Shown: piece by piece, positions 1 to 7,751 of the stretch
Position numbering within the stretch: position 1 is the stretch's first letter
Layout of the letters: each line of letters opens with the position of its first letter
Assembly: GCA_964486935.1 (NCBI GenBank)
Contig: CAZAPG010000014.1
Location: 62,001-126,000 of the forward strand
Direction: 5' to 3'
DNA from: CAZAPG01 sp964486935
GTDB lineage: Bacteria; Chloroflexota; Anaerolineae; 4572-78; J111
DNA: 64,000 bases
Made by a program: the position numbers and the translations under genes
Notes under the pieces: model-generated
The model's database searches: none
Told to the model about the DNA's origin: nothing
The model's input: the letters and a program-made list of their open reading frames with translations, nothing else

Positions 1-423
1 GCGAACATCTTGGGAAGTAAAGGGCGCGCCATCGCTCCACAAAACGCCGGGCCGCAGACTCCAGGTAACGGTGCGGCCATCTTCGCTCAGGCCGCCGTTG
101 GCCAGCGTGGGCAGTTCCAGGGCCAGCTCCGGGTAGTAGTTGCCGTCAGGTCCAATTTCGGCCAGCGCGCCGTACACCAACTCGCCCACCAGCGCCTCGT
201 ACCCCGTGTCGTTGAGATAGGCGTTAAAGCTGGGCGGGTCAATAGGGATGGGCACAATGATGGCATCGTCCTCAATATCCACCGACAGGGCCAGCGGCGG
301 CAGGGTAGGGCTGGGGGTCGGCTCAATGTTAATGGCCGGGGGCTGCGCCAGCTCGCAGGCGGTTAAGAGTAAAAGCGCCCCAAACAGAATGAATTTGATA
401 AATTTAAATGCATGTACAGTCAA
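1..423 (-). CDS. ABC transporter solute-binding lipoprotein, N-terminal part (SBP_bac_5-like), truncated by window edge
   Basis: An open frame of 141 codons runs off the left edge. I chose the TTG at 423 as start because an AT-rich leader with a weak GAG-type ribosome site precedes it and the residues after it form a lipoprotein signal: basic and hydrophobic residues leading to LLLLTAC, with the lipidated Cys at about residue 23. A Pro/Thr linker follows, then segments typical of oligopeptide/dipeptide-binding proteins of family 5: PIDPPSFNAYL, ALAEIGPDGNYYPELA and WSLRPGVLWSDGAPFTSQDV. It would bind peptides or similar solutes outside the membrane and deliver them to an ABC permease lying beyond the window. 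The family call is good; the exact start is uncertain. Confidence 0.8.
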   Translation of the reverse strand, partial: MTVHAFKFIKFILFGALLLLTACELAQPPAINIEPTPSPTLPPLALSVDIEDDAIIVPIPIDPPSFNAYLNDTGYEALVGELVYGALAEIGPDGNYYPELALELPTLANGGLSEDGRTVTWSLRPGVLWSDGAPFTSQDVR

Positions 424-473
424 TAAATTACTCGATTTTAAGAAAATCAGAACGCGGGCAGAGCGAACACAAA

Positions 474-1130
474 TTAGCCGATGCCGCTATCCAGCCTGAA
501 CCCATAGCCGCGCACGGTTACAATAAACTCGTGTTCAGGCTCAATTTCGGCCAGCCGCTGGCGCAGCCGGCGCACCAGGGCGTCGATGGCGTCGTCGGTT
601 ACGCCTTCGGCCTCTTCGCCGGGCCAGGCCGCCTCGATAATTTCGGCGCGGCTGTAAACCTTGCCGGGCTGCTCGGCCAGCTTGGTTAGCAGTTGATACT
701 GCTGATTGCTGAGGGGCGGGTTTACAAGCTGTCCGTGCAGATAAACCTGCCGCTCATCATCATCAATTTGCAGGCCCAGGCCCTGCCGGCCCGGCAGCGG
801 GGCCGTGGCCTCGCTATCCACATAAATCAATTCCAGGCCAGGGGCAAGCTGAATAATATCGCCATCCTCAAGGGGCTGAGGTTTGGCCACTCGTTTGCCG
901 TTAACAAATACGCCGTTCTTGCTGCCGGCGTCTTCTAGCACAAATTGACCCCTTTCCCGGCGCAGCAGGGCGTGAGTACGCGATATCCAGCGCACCGGAA
1001 TACTTATCGCACAATCGGGGGCGCGGCCAATGGCAATTTCCGCAGGCGAATCCTGCAATACCCACTGGTCTTTTATAATTTCTCCCTCTCGCCAAATAAG
1101 CAGCGCCTGTTCTGTTTGCAGGTGTTTCAT
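474..1130 (-). CDS. FHA domain plus OmpR-type winged-helix DNA-binding protein
   Basis: The protein is 218 residues. An FHA phosphothreonine-binding domain (about 31-105) carries the usual marks: GR at 35-36, SRTH at 50-53 and KNGVFVN at 71-77. A winged-helix domain of the OmpR C-terminal type follows (about 118-214), ending in the expected RGYGF. There is no receiver domain, so it probably docks on phosphothreonine of a partner and binds DNA in response. The divergent Ser/Thr kinase at 1252 is the obvious candidate partner. I chose the start at 1130 because AGGAG lies 6 nt upstream; a TTG at 1154 is in frame but has no ribosome site. Confidence 0.85.
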   Translation of the reverse strand: MKHLQTEQALLIWREGEIIKDQWVLQDSPAEIAIGRAPDCAISIPVRWISRTHALLRRERGQFVLEDAGSKNGVFVNGKRVAKPQPLEDGDIIQLAPGLELIYVDSEATAPLPGRQGLGLQIDDDERQVYLHGQLVNPPLSNQQYQLLTKLAEQPGKVYSRAEIIEAAWPGEEAEGVTDDAIDALVRRLRQRLAEIEPEHEFIVTVRGYGFRLDSGIG

Positions 1131-1188
1131 AAACATCTCCTGTTTTGACAGCAAATTAAGAATGGGATAATGTTAGGTTTCAGGTTTT

Positions 1189-1210
1189 GGGTTGAAAACT
1201 TTTCCAACCC
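1189..1210. repeat. Hairpin in leader of kinase gene
   Basis: GGGTTG-AAAA pairs with TTTT-C-CAACCC, leaving one bulged base. It lies between the divergent FHA regulator and kinase genes, upstream of the preferred TTG start at 1252. Function unknown. Confidence 0.35.
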
Positions 1211-1251
1211 GACACTTGATACCTGATACAAATTTTTCCCTAGAGGCTCTC

Positions 1252-2244
1252 TTGACGATAACACTTCAGCCGGGCGATATCTTACGTGACCGCTACAAAA
1301 TTATTGGTTTGATTGGCGCGGGCGGAATGGGCACGGTTTATCTGTGCGATGACACCCGGCTGGAAGGCCGCCACTGCGCCATCAAAGAAATTTTGTTGCA
1401 GGCCACCCTGAGCCAGGCGGTTGCGCAAAACGTGCGGCGTCAATTTTACCAGGAAGCCTCAACCCTGGCCAGGCTTGACCACCCCGGCCTGCCCAAAGTA
1501 AGCGATTTCTTCTCGATTGATGAGCGCGACTATCTGGTAATGGATTTTGTGCCCGGCCAAAACCTGCTGGAAATTGTCAACGAGGCCCGGCGCAACGCCT
1601 GCTTTTTAGAGCAGGAAAAGGTCATCGGCTGGATTGACCAGATTTGCGACGCGCTCAACTACCTGCACTCGCGCCAGCCGCCGGTGCTGCACCGGGATAT
1701 CAAACCGGCCAACATCAAACTGACCCCCGAAGGCCGCCTGAAGCTGGTTGATTTTGGGCTGGTCAAACCGCTTGACCCCAACGACCCCAGCACGCTGACC
1801 GGTTTGCAAGGCGCGGGCAGCCTGCCCTACGCCCCACTGGAGCAGTACGTTGACCACCTGGGCCACACCGATGCCCGGTCTGACCTGTATGCCCTGGGCG
1901 CAACCATGTACCATCTGCTCACCGGCAACACCCCGGCCAGCGCCCAGGAGCGCTTTATTGTGCCAGAGTCGCTGCCGCCGCCGCAAAAAATTAACCCCAA
2001 AATTTCGGCGGGGCTGGCGCGGGTGGTGCTGGCGGCTATGGCCCCGCATCCCAAAGACCGGCCCGCCTCGGTAGCTGCCTGGCAGCAGATGCTGCACAGT
2101 TTTGAAACCACTCAGCCAATGAGCAACGACGCCTCCCCCGCCAAAAATGATTGGCCGGCGACGCTGCAACAAAACTGGTGGCTGGTGGGCGTCGCCATAA
2201 TTTTGCTGGCTGCGTCTTTGTGGATGACGTTTGGCGGCGGGTAG
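1252..2244 (+). CDS. Eukaryotic-type Ser/Thr protein kinase, membrane-anchored at C-terminus
   Basis: A 330-residue kinase of the PknB class. Visible motifs are the Gly-rich loop GAGGMGTVY (22-30), the ATP-binding Lys45 in AIKE, HRDIKPAN (147-154), DFG (167-169) and SDLYALG. A single hydrophobic segment at about 309-328 anchors it, with no sensory domain outside. The start is taken as TTG 1252, which has GAGG 5 nt upstream; an upstream in-frame TTG at 1192 sits inside the leader hairpin. It is transcribed away from the FHA-winged-helix gene, so the pair may act as kinase and phosphothreonine reader. The partnership is inference from position. Confidence 0.88.
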   Translation: MTITLQPGDILRDRYKIIGLIGAGGMGTVYLCDDTRLEGRHCAIKEILLQATLSQAVAQNVRRQFYQEASTLARLDHPGLPKVSDFFSIDERDYLVMDFVPGQNLLEIVNEARRNACFLEQEKVIGWIDQICDALNYLHSRQPPVLHRDIKPANIKLTPEGRLKLVDFGLVKPLDPNDPSTLTGLQGAGSLPYAPLEQYVDHLGHTDARSDLYALGATMYHLLTGNTPASAQERFIVPESLPPPQKINPKISAGLARVVLAAMAPHPKDRPASVAAWQQMLHSFETTQPMSNDASPAKNDWPATLQQNWWLVGVAIILLAASLWMTFGGG

Positions 2245-2264
2245 CCAGCGGTAAATTGCAGTTG

Positions 2265-5090
2265 CTACCGGCTGCCTGCCACTCTAGCGCTCACCCCCAG
2301 GGCGGCAAGTCCAAAGATAAAGGCCAATCCGGCCACGGCCACCCGGCCCGCCAGCAGGTTGGGCGTTTCCAAAAGCCACTGTTCCGGGCGCAGCCAGCCG
2401 GCCCCGTAAAATAGATAAGCCAGCAGACCCCCAATCAAGACCCACAAGCCCAACCGAACCCGGCCCGGCAGCGGCTGTGGCTGCTGCTGTCCCAGCCAAA
2501 AACCCAGCAGCCCGGCCAGCAGTGTGGCGCTCAAGGCCGATAGCAAATCGACGCCATCGGGCCGGCGGGGTTGAAAATTTGGCGCGACCGGCGCGGGCGG
2601 GTCTGCCTCCGTTTCCGGGATTGCTTCGGGCGTTGGGGTGTTGGCGGGTGCAGGCGTGGCTTGTGGCTGGCCAGTGGGCGCGGGTGTATCGGTTGGCAGG
2701 GCGGTGGCGGTGGGCGTGGCCGTCGGCGTATCGGGTTGAGGCGTGGGGGTGGGCGGGGCGGCAATGGAAATGGTCAGCGGGCGTTCGGTGGTGGCCTGGC
2801 CGGCCCTGGCCGAGAGCTGGATTTCGCCCGGCTCGTTGAGAATCAGAGTCGCTTCGGCAAGGGCGGCTTCAGTTTCGCCAATGGCCGAGGCGATTTGGCG
2901 GTTATTGATGGTTGCCGTAACTTCTACCGGGGTTTCATCCGGTACGGGGTTGCCGTTGTAATCCAGAATTGGCCCTATTTGCAGCGTCACCTCGATGGGG
3001 GGCAGCCCGTCTTCGGGGTTGGCGTCGACCAGCTTGAGCGGCAAACTCTGGTCGGCATCGGGGGCCAGCGCGTTGGCCAGGTTGTAGCCAATTCCTTCCA
3101 CCGAAACTGAAGGCGCGCCGGCCGGGGTGACTTCGCCAAACAGGGCGCGCACGGCCACTTCGATGTGAGGCCGGGTTTTGCTGTAAACGCCGTAGTAGGC
3201 AGTCAACTTGGTTACTTCAGTGGTATCCAGGTAGTAGGGCGCGTTAAAGGCCAGCACAATGGTTTTTTTATCGCGCAGTAATCCCGACTCCTGGCTTAAG
3301 AACAGCTTCAGGGCGTCGGAGTCGCTGTAGCGGCTGGCGTTCAAATCCAGCGCGGCAAAGATAAGCCAGTTGGCCGCTTTGATGCGGTCGCGCACTTCTT
3401 CGGCAGAAAGCTGAACCGCTTTATTTTCGGTTGGTTCTTCGGCCAACTCCTCTTCAGATGGCTCCAGCGAGCCGCCCAGCGCCAGCTTCAACTCCGAGTA
3501 GGAGATGGAGCTAATGTTCTCCGGCTGAATCTGGCCGGTGGCGTTTGGCCCGTATAACCGCAAAATTGTCTCCTCGATGGTGGTGCGGGGCAGAAAGAGT
3601 TCTCTGGGTTCGCAATTGCTGGTAAAACATTCGCGGGCGTAGCGCAGGTCGGTGATGATGAGCATTTTCTCGCCGGGGCGCGGCGATTCGGGCAGGCGCA
3701 GCCGCAGTTCTTCGGGCGAGGGGTAGAGCAGCGTCAGGCTTTGTCGGGCAATTTCATTGACAACCGGGCGCGGCTGGCTGGTAATAGACAGGGCGCGATG
3801 GGGGTCAACATTGAGCGCGTCGAGCGTTACCTGCGGGTATAGTTTGAGTTTGAGCCGCAAGATGCGCTCCACGGCGGCGTCAACGCGGGCGGCAAAGGCC
3901 GGGTTGTTGTTGTACTCGCTGCGGAAAAAGAAGATGGTGTCTTTGATGTTGGCAAACTGGTCGCTCCAGATAGATTTCAGGTCGAACTGAACCAGGCTCA
4001 ACACGTCGTTGCCGGCCAAAAATGCATCTTTGGCAATACGGCGATGGGGGAAGCTTTCCAGAGAGGGGTCGAAATGGCGGCGCACGGCGGGTACGCCCAG
4101 GGCATCGCTAACAATCAGGCCATTGTTTTCTCGCCAGGGGGCAATTTCTGGCAGGGTGGTGAGGGTACGCATCCCGTCGGCGTCAAAGCTGATGGGCGCG
4201 GTGAACTGGCGGATATCGCCCTGAAAGCCCCGGTAGCGAATATGGCTGGACATGAGGGCGTCGGTGACGCCCAGCGGGTCGTCGGGCAAGCTGGCGGTGA
4301 CGTGAAAAAAGGGCGGCAACTCAATGCGGCGTAACTCTTGCAACGATTTGTCAACGGTGGCAACTTCGTTATCAGGCAGGCGGTCGCTGCCGCCGTGGCC
4401 GGGAAAATGTTTGGCAACTGTGGCAACCCCGCCATTACTGCCGCGATGCACCCCCCGAATATAAGCCCGGCCAAGCTGGCTAACCCAGTAGGGGTCGCCG
4501 CCAAAAACGCGGATGCCAATATCGCCGCGCCCGGTTGGACGGGGGTCGTTGAGGACATCCAGCCCCGGCCCCAGCAGCATATTGATGCCCATGGCCGATA
4601 GCTCTTCGCCCATAATTTCGCCGATGGCCTGCGCTTTGCCGGGGTCCCAGGTGGCGCCGATGGCCATCTGGCTGGGGATGGGGGTGACTCCGCCGGTGAT
4701 GCGGGTAAAAGGAAAGCCGTCGCCTTCCTGGTCGATGGCTACAAACAGCGGGATGCCGTTGGTGTGGAAGGCGGTAGTTTTGAGGACGTTGGTTATTTCG
4801 GCAATCTGGCGGGGGGCCGAGGCGTCGTTATTGAAATTGCTGTTGGCCGTTAACAGAATGATGCCGCCAACTTTGTACTCGGTAATCAACTGCCACACTT
4901 CTGAGCCGGGGTTAACATCGGCGCCTACAAATGGCGCCAGAAAAAGCTGGCCCACCTTATCCTCTACCGACATCCGGCTCATAATTTCGGCCACGGGGTC
5001 TTGAGCGCGGGCAGCGGGCGTAGTGGCCGGTAGAAGTTGCAGCAAACAAAATATAATGAACGTTATGAAAAGGCGTTTTTTATCATACAT
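2265..5090 (-). CDS. Secreted GH3-family beta-N-acetylhexosaminidase-like protein with Pro/Thr linker and C-terminal membrane segments
   Basis: A 941-residue protein with a signal peptide (1-29). It has a NagZ/GH3 catalytic barrel with DQEGD near 120, KHFPGHG at 227-233 and LIVSDALG with the nucleophile Asp at 329. It continues with the second GH3 domain, an Ig-like beta domain, a Thr/Pro-rich linker and about three hydrophobic helices near the C-terminus. NagZ-type enzymes release N-acetylglucosamine from cell-wall fragments. The usual Asp-Ser-His acid/base dyad after KHFPGHG is absent: the loop reads SDRLPDNE. It therefore either uses another acid/base or has changed activity. A small membrane-protein gene lies 93 bp upstream on the same strand. 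Confidence 0.85.
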   Translation of the reverse strand: MYDKKRLFITFIIFCLLQLLPATTPAARAQDPVAEIMSRMSVEDKVGQLFLAPFVGADVNPGSEVWQLITEYKVGGIILLTANSNFNNDASAPRQIAEITNVLKTTAFHTNGIPLFVAIDQEGDGFPFTRITGGVTPIPSQMAIGATWDPGKAQAIGEIMGEELSAMGINMLLGPGLDVLNDPRPTGRGDIGIRVFGGDPYWVSQLGRAYIRGVHRGSNGGVATVAKHFPGHGGSDRLPDNEVATVDKSLQELRRIELPPFFHVTASLPDDPLGVTDALMSSHIRYRGFQGDIRQFTAPISFDADGMRTLTTLPEIAPWRENNGLIVSDALGVPAVRRHFDPSLESFPHRRIAKDAFLAGNDVLSLVQFDLKSIWSDQFANIKDTIFFFRSEYNNNPAFAARVDAAVERILRLKLKLYPQVTLDALNVDPHRALSITSQPRPVVNEIARQSLTLLYPSPEELRLRLPESPRPGEKMLIITDLRYARECFTSNCEPRELFLPRTTIEETILRLYGPNATGQIQPENISSISYSELKLALGGSLEPSEEELAEEPTENKAVQLSAEEVRDRIKAANWLIFAALDLNASRYSDSDALKLFLSQESGLLRDKKTIVLAFNAPYYLDTTEVTKLTAYYGVYSKTRPHIEVAVRALFGEVTPAGAPSVSVEGIGYNLANALAPDADQSLPLKLVDANPEDGLPPIEVTLQIGPILDYNGNPVPDETPVEVTATINNRQIASAIGETEAALAEATLILNEPGEIQLSARAGQATTERPLTISIAAPPTPTPQPDTPTATPTATALPTDTPAPTGQPQATPAPANTPTPEAIPETEADPPAPVAPNFQPRRPDGVDLLSALSATLLAGLLGFWLGQQQPQPLPGRVRLGLWVLIGGLLAYLFYGAGWLRPEQWLLETPNLLAGRVAVAGLAFIFGLAALGVSARVAGSR

Positions 5091-5103
5091 AAGGGGTTAG
5101 AAA

Positions 5104-5167
5104 TTAGAAATTAAAAATAGATGACGGTCTTAAGGGTCGCTTCTAATTTTTATTCTTTAATTTCTAA
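5104..5167. repeat. AT-rich inverted repeat, 12-bp perfect arms
   Basis: TTAGAAATTAAA (5104-5115) is the exact reverse complement of TTTAATTTCTAA (5156-5167). It lies between the GH3-like gene and the small upstream membrane-protein gene. The arms are too AT-rich to be a classical terminator. Confidence 0.5.
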
Positions 5168-5183
5168 TTCTGGCCTGTTCGGG

Positions 5184-5411
5184 TTAGGGGATGGAAATAG
5201 ACTGCTGCTGCGCCCCGGCATCTCGGTTGATAATGCCGGTATCGTAGGTAAAGTTGGGCAGCGTTTGCGAATTGGCGTTGGTGGTGACGCGGCTGAAAAT
5301 AGAGGCGCTGGAGCCGGCCAAAATCGCCAGAAGCAGCGCGGTCAATACTAATCGCCACCAGATAACCTGCCAGATGAGTTGAAGATTTTCGTGATATGAA
5401 TGGTTAATCAT
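5184..5411 (-). CDS. Small single-pass membrane protein, unknown
   Basis: 75 residues with one clear hydrophobic helix (about 20-37, LVLTALLLAILAGSSASIF) followed by a polar tail, so type II or signal-anchor topology. No family recognised. It lies 93 bp upstream of the GH3-like gene on the same strand and could be co-transcribed. The ribosome site is weak (AAATCCCT), so the start is uncertain. The helix and its place at the head of the GH3 unit favour a real gene. Confidence 0.5.
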   Translation of the reverse strand: MINHSYHENLQLIWQVIWWRLVLTALLLAILAGSSASIFSRVTTNANSQTLPNFTYDTGIINRDAGAQQQSISIP

Positions 5412-5816
5412 AGGGATTTATTTTTTCTTTGGGTAGTTGCTCTTATCAGTGTACAAATGTTGTCGCAAAATTGCTGGCCTTCAGTCCCTCGTTTAGCCAA
5501 TGGTAGCCGCGATGGTTAAGCGTAGGGTAAACGCAAGAAAATGTAGATTTGTTAGCAAAGAGTGTCCAACGGTGGGATGATATGCCTAAAGTTGATTTTA
5601 GGCAACTGGCGGATGTTTAACTCGACGGAGCTAGGCCATTTGACTTAGGCTAACTTCGGTCATTTGTTGCAGAACCGGTTTGTTGCAGAACGGTCTTTTG
5701 CTTCAGGCCAGATTAGCTTTAAGGCCGATGACTTTTGAGCCGGATAATGTTATGCTTGGAAAAGAGTAAGGGGAAAATGGGATAATATCTGCTCTCAGTG
5801 AAAAGGGGGTACACCA
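5412..5816. other. Non-coding stretch, 405 bp, between divergent genes
   Basis: No convincing ORF on either strand. It must hold the promoters for the small membrane protein (minus) and the SH3 protein (plus). The only repeat noticed is an imperfect direct repeat TTTGTTGCAGAAC at about 5663-5692. No RNA gene recognised. Confidence 0.5.
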
Positions 5817-6743
5817 ATGATAATCAAAATAGCCGTATCTTTTTTGACTTCTATTTTGCTGCTGTCAGCAACTATGCCGGGGATGCTTCCGGTTGAATTA
5901 GCCCCGACGCAACCTTTGAAAGATGCCGTCGTTAATCCAGAAACGGTAGTGGTCAATACCGGAACTGTTGCAACGAGCGCCAATTTTCAATTAGAGGCGA
6001 GCCTTCCACCCACCCAAACCGTGGAGTTGACCTTTCGGCCTTATATTGTTACCACCGGGGGTGCAGTCAATATTCGCGCCTGCCCTGCTGTTAACAATAA
6101 CCTGTGCCCGCCTCTCAAAGTTCTGGAGCCGCAATATGGCGCCGAAATCATTGGGGTTGACTCCCAAACCGGCTGGTGGCAGGTTAGCTTTGGGGGAGAA
6201 ACCGGCTGGATAACCAACTCTCCCGCGCTGGTGCAGGTCAAAGGCGACACCCAATATGTGCCGGTGATAGCAAGCGCAACATTATATCTGCCTGCCGCCG
6301 ATAGTTACACCTCGGAAACGATGAGGGTGCTTTTTGAGGAGATGGCCCTGGTTCAACTGCTGGCCGAGGATTATGCCAGGGTTGAAACCGTTTGCGCCGG
6401 TATTGGTCTCAAGAACATTGCCCCCACCGACAAACCCATCATCATTATTCCCAACGCCGGCGATTTGTCGGTGGCCGGTTCAAATGTGGCTATTGAATTG
6501 CGGCCCGGCGGCGAAATCGTCTTCATTCCCCGCGTGCCGGGCCAGCGCATCAGAATTCCAATGGACCTGGTTGGCGAGAAGAAGTTTGGGTTTGAGGAGT
6601 CAACTTTAACCCTGGCCGAGGCAGAAGAATTGATGGCCGCCGGCCAGATGTATTGGACGGCCAGCATCTTTGGTCCTTTTGGCAACGGTCACGGCTTGCC
6701 CGGCCACATTGCCGCCTGCGACCCGCGCTACCCTGGACCGTAA
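5817..6743 (+). CDS. Secreted protein with one bacterial SH3 domain
   Basis: 308 residues. The first 25-30 form a signal peptide (MIIKIAVSFLTSILLLSA). A bacterial SH3 domain sits at about 78-140, recognisable from VNIRACP, GWWQVSFGGETGWI and the following strand. This domain type usually binds cell-wall peptides or other surface ligands. The C-terminal half has no family that I recognise. AGGGGG lies 7 nt upstream of the ATG. The SDR gene starts 2 nt after the stop, so the two are probably co-transcribed although their base composition differs. Confidence 0.8.
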   Translation: MIIKIAVSFLTSILLLSATMPGMLPVELAPTQPLKDAVVNPETVVVNTGTVATSANFQLEASLPPTQTVELTFRPYIVTTGGAVNIRACPAVNNNLCPPLKVLEPQYGAEIIGVDSQTGWWQVSFGGETGWITNSPALVQVKGDTQYVPVIASATLYLPAADSYTSETMRVLFEEMALVQLLAEDYARVETVCAGIGLKNIAPTDKPIIIIPNAGDLSVAGSNVAIELRPGGEIVFIPRVPGQRIRIPMDLVGEKKFGFEESTLTLAEAEELMAAGQMYWTASIFGPFGNGHGLPGHIAACDPRYPGP

Positions 6744-6745
6744 CC

Positions 6746-7741
6746 ATGACTGTGATAAACACAAAAAAACGAAGCGTTATAATTACCGGGGCCAATTCTG
6801 GAATTGGTAAGGCGGCAGCCGTGAAGTTTGCCTCAGAGGGCTACCGGGTTATTATGGCCTGCCGCAATTTAAAAAGGAGCCAACAGGCTCAACAAGAAGT
6901 CATTGCAAGCTCTAACAACGATTCTGTGGAGTTGATGGAAGTTGATGTATCTTCGTTTGCATCCATTCAAAAGTTTTGCTCGGTTTTCAAAAATAACCAT
7001 CAGCAACTGGACATTCTGATTCATAATGCGGGATATTTTCATCACGGCATCACAACTTATCAATTTAGCGCAGACAATCTTGAACTTACTTTTGCCACCA
7101 ATACGTTTGGTCCGTTGCTTATGACGGAGTTGTTGCTGGACTATCTGGAGAAGTCGGCTGATGCCAGAGTTCTCAACGCGGGCACCACAAATATTAAGTA
7201 TTTTTTTGATCCGAAACGAGAAATAGAGTTTGATAATCTTCAGGGCGAGTTCAAAGACACCAGACCCTATAGCGTGTATAAAATGTATGGCGATTCTAAA
7301 ATGGGGCTGTTATTGCTTACTTACAAAATGGCCCAAGAGTACAGACAATACGGTATCAAAGTGAACTCAATTATGATACCGGCCACAAAAATTACAAAAG
7401 AGTCGCTAAACAAATTCAGCCCATATTATCGGATACTGGCAACCATCATCCAAAACTTAAATCCTTTTTCACTATTACCAGAGCATGTAGCAAATAACTA
7501 CTACCATGTTTGCACCTCGGCTGAATTTAAGGATGTAACCGGAACGCTCATCAACAGCAAAAATGAAATCATTCTACCTGCGGAGAGTGACCAGCCGCTT
7601 GATTTTTTTAGCAATCTTAAAGAATTGTGGAATACAAGGCACACGCCGGCCTATGCCACCAACCCCAAAAACATCGAAAGAATGTGGCATTTGAGTAAAC
7701 AGGTAATTGAAAAAGCGACTGGTAGGCTGCTTGGCAATTGA
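6746..7741 (+). CDS. Short-chain dehydrogenase/reductase, retinol-dehydrogenase-like
   Basis: 331 residues. The cofactor motif is TGANSGIG (14-21), with NAG at 94-96 and the catalytic YxxxK at Tyr181-Lys185 (YGDSK). It should reduce or oxidise an alcohol/ketone with NAD(P)(H); the substrate is unknown. The usual catalytic Ser, about 33 residues before Tyr181, is replaced in AGTT by Thr147/Thr148. Codon and base use is clearly AT-richer than in neighbouring genes, which suggests acquisition by transfer. The ATG at 6746 starts the conserved fold; an earlier in-frame start would lie inside the SH3 gene. Confidence 0.85.
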   Translation: MTVINTKKRSVIITGANSGIGKAAAVKFASEGYRVIMACRNLKRSQQAQQEVIASSNNDSVELMEVDVSSFASIQKFCSVFKNNHQQLDILIHNAGYFHHGITTYQFSADNLELTFATNTFGPLLMTELLLDYLEKSADARVLNAGTTNIKYFFDPKREIEFDNLQGEFKDTRPYSVYKMYGDSKMGLLLLTYKMAQEYRQYGIKVNSIMIPATKITKESLNKFSPYYRILATIIQNLNPFSLLPEHVANNYYHVCTSAEFKDVTGTLINSKNEIILPAESDQPLDFFSNLKELWNTRHTPAYATNPKNIERMWHLSKQVIEKATGRLLGN

Positions 7742-7751
7742 GCCGGCTCGC

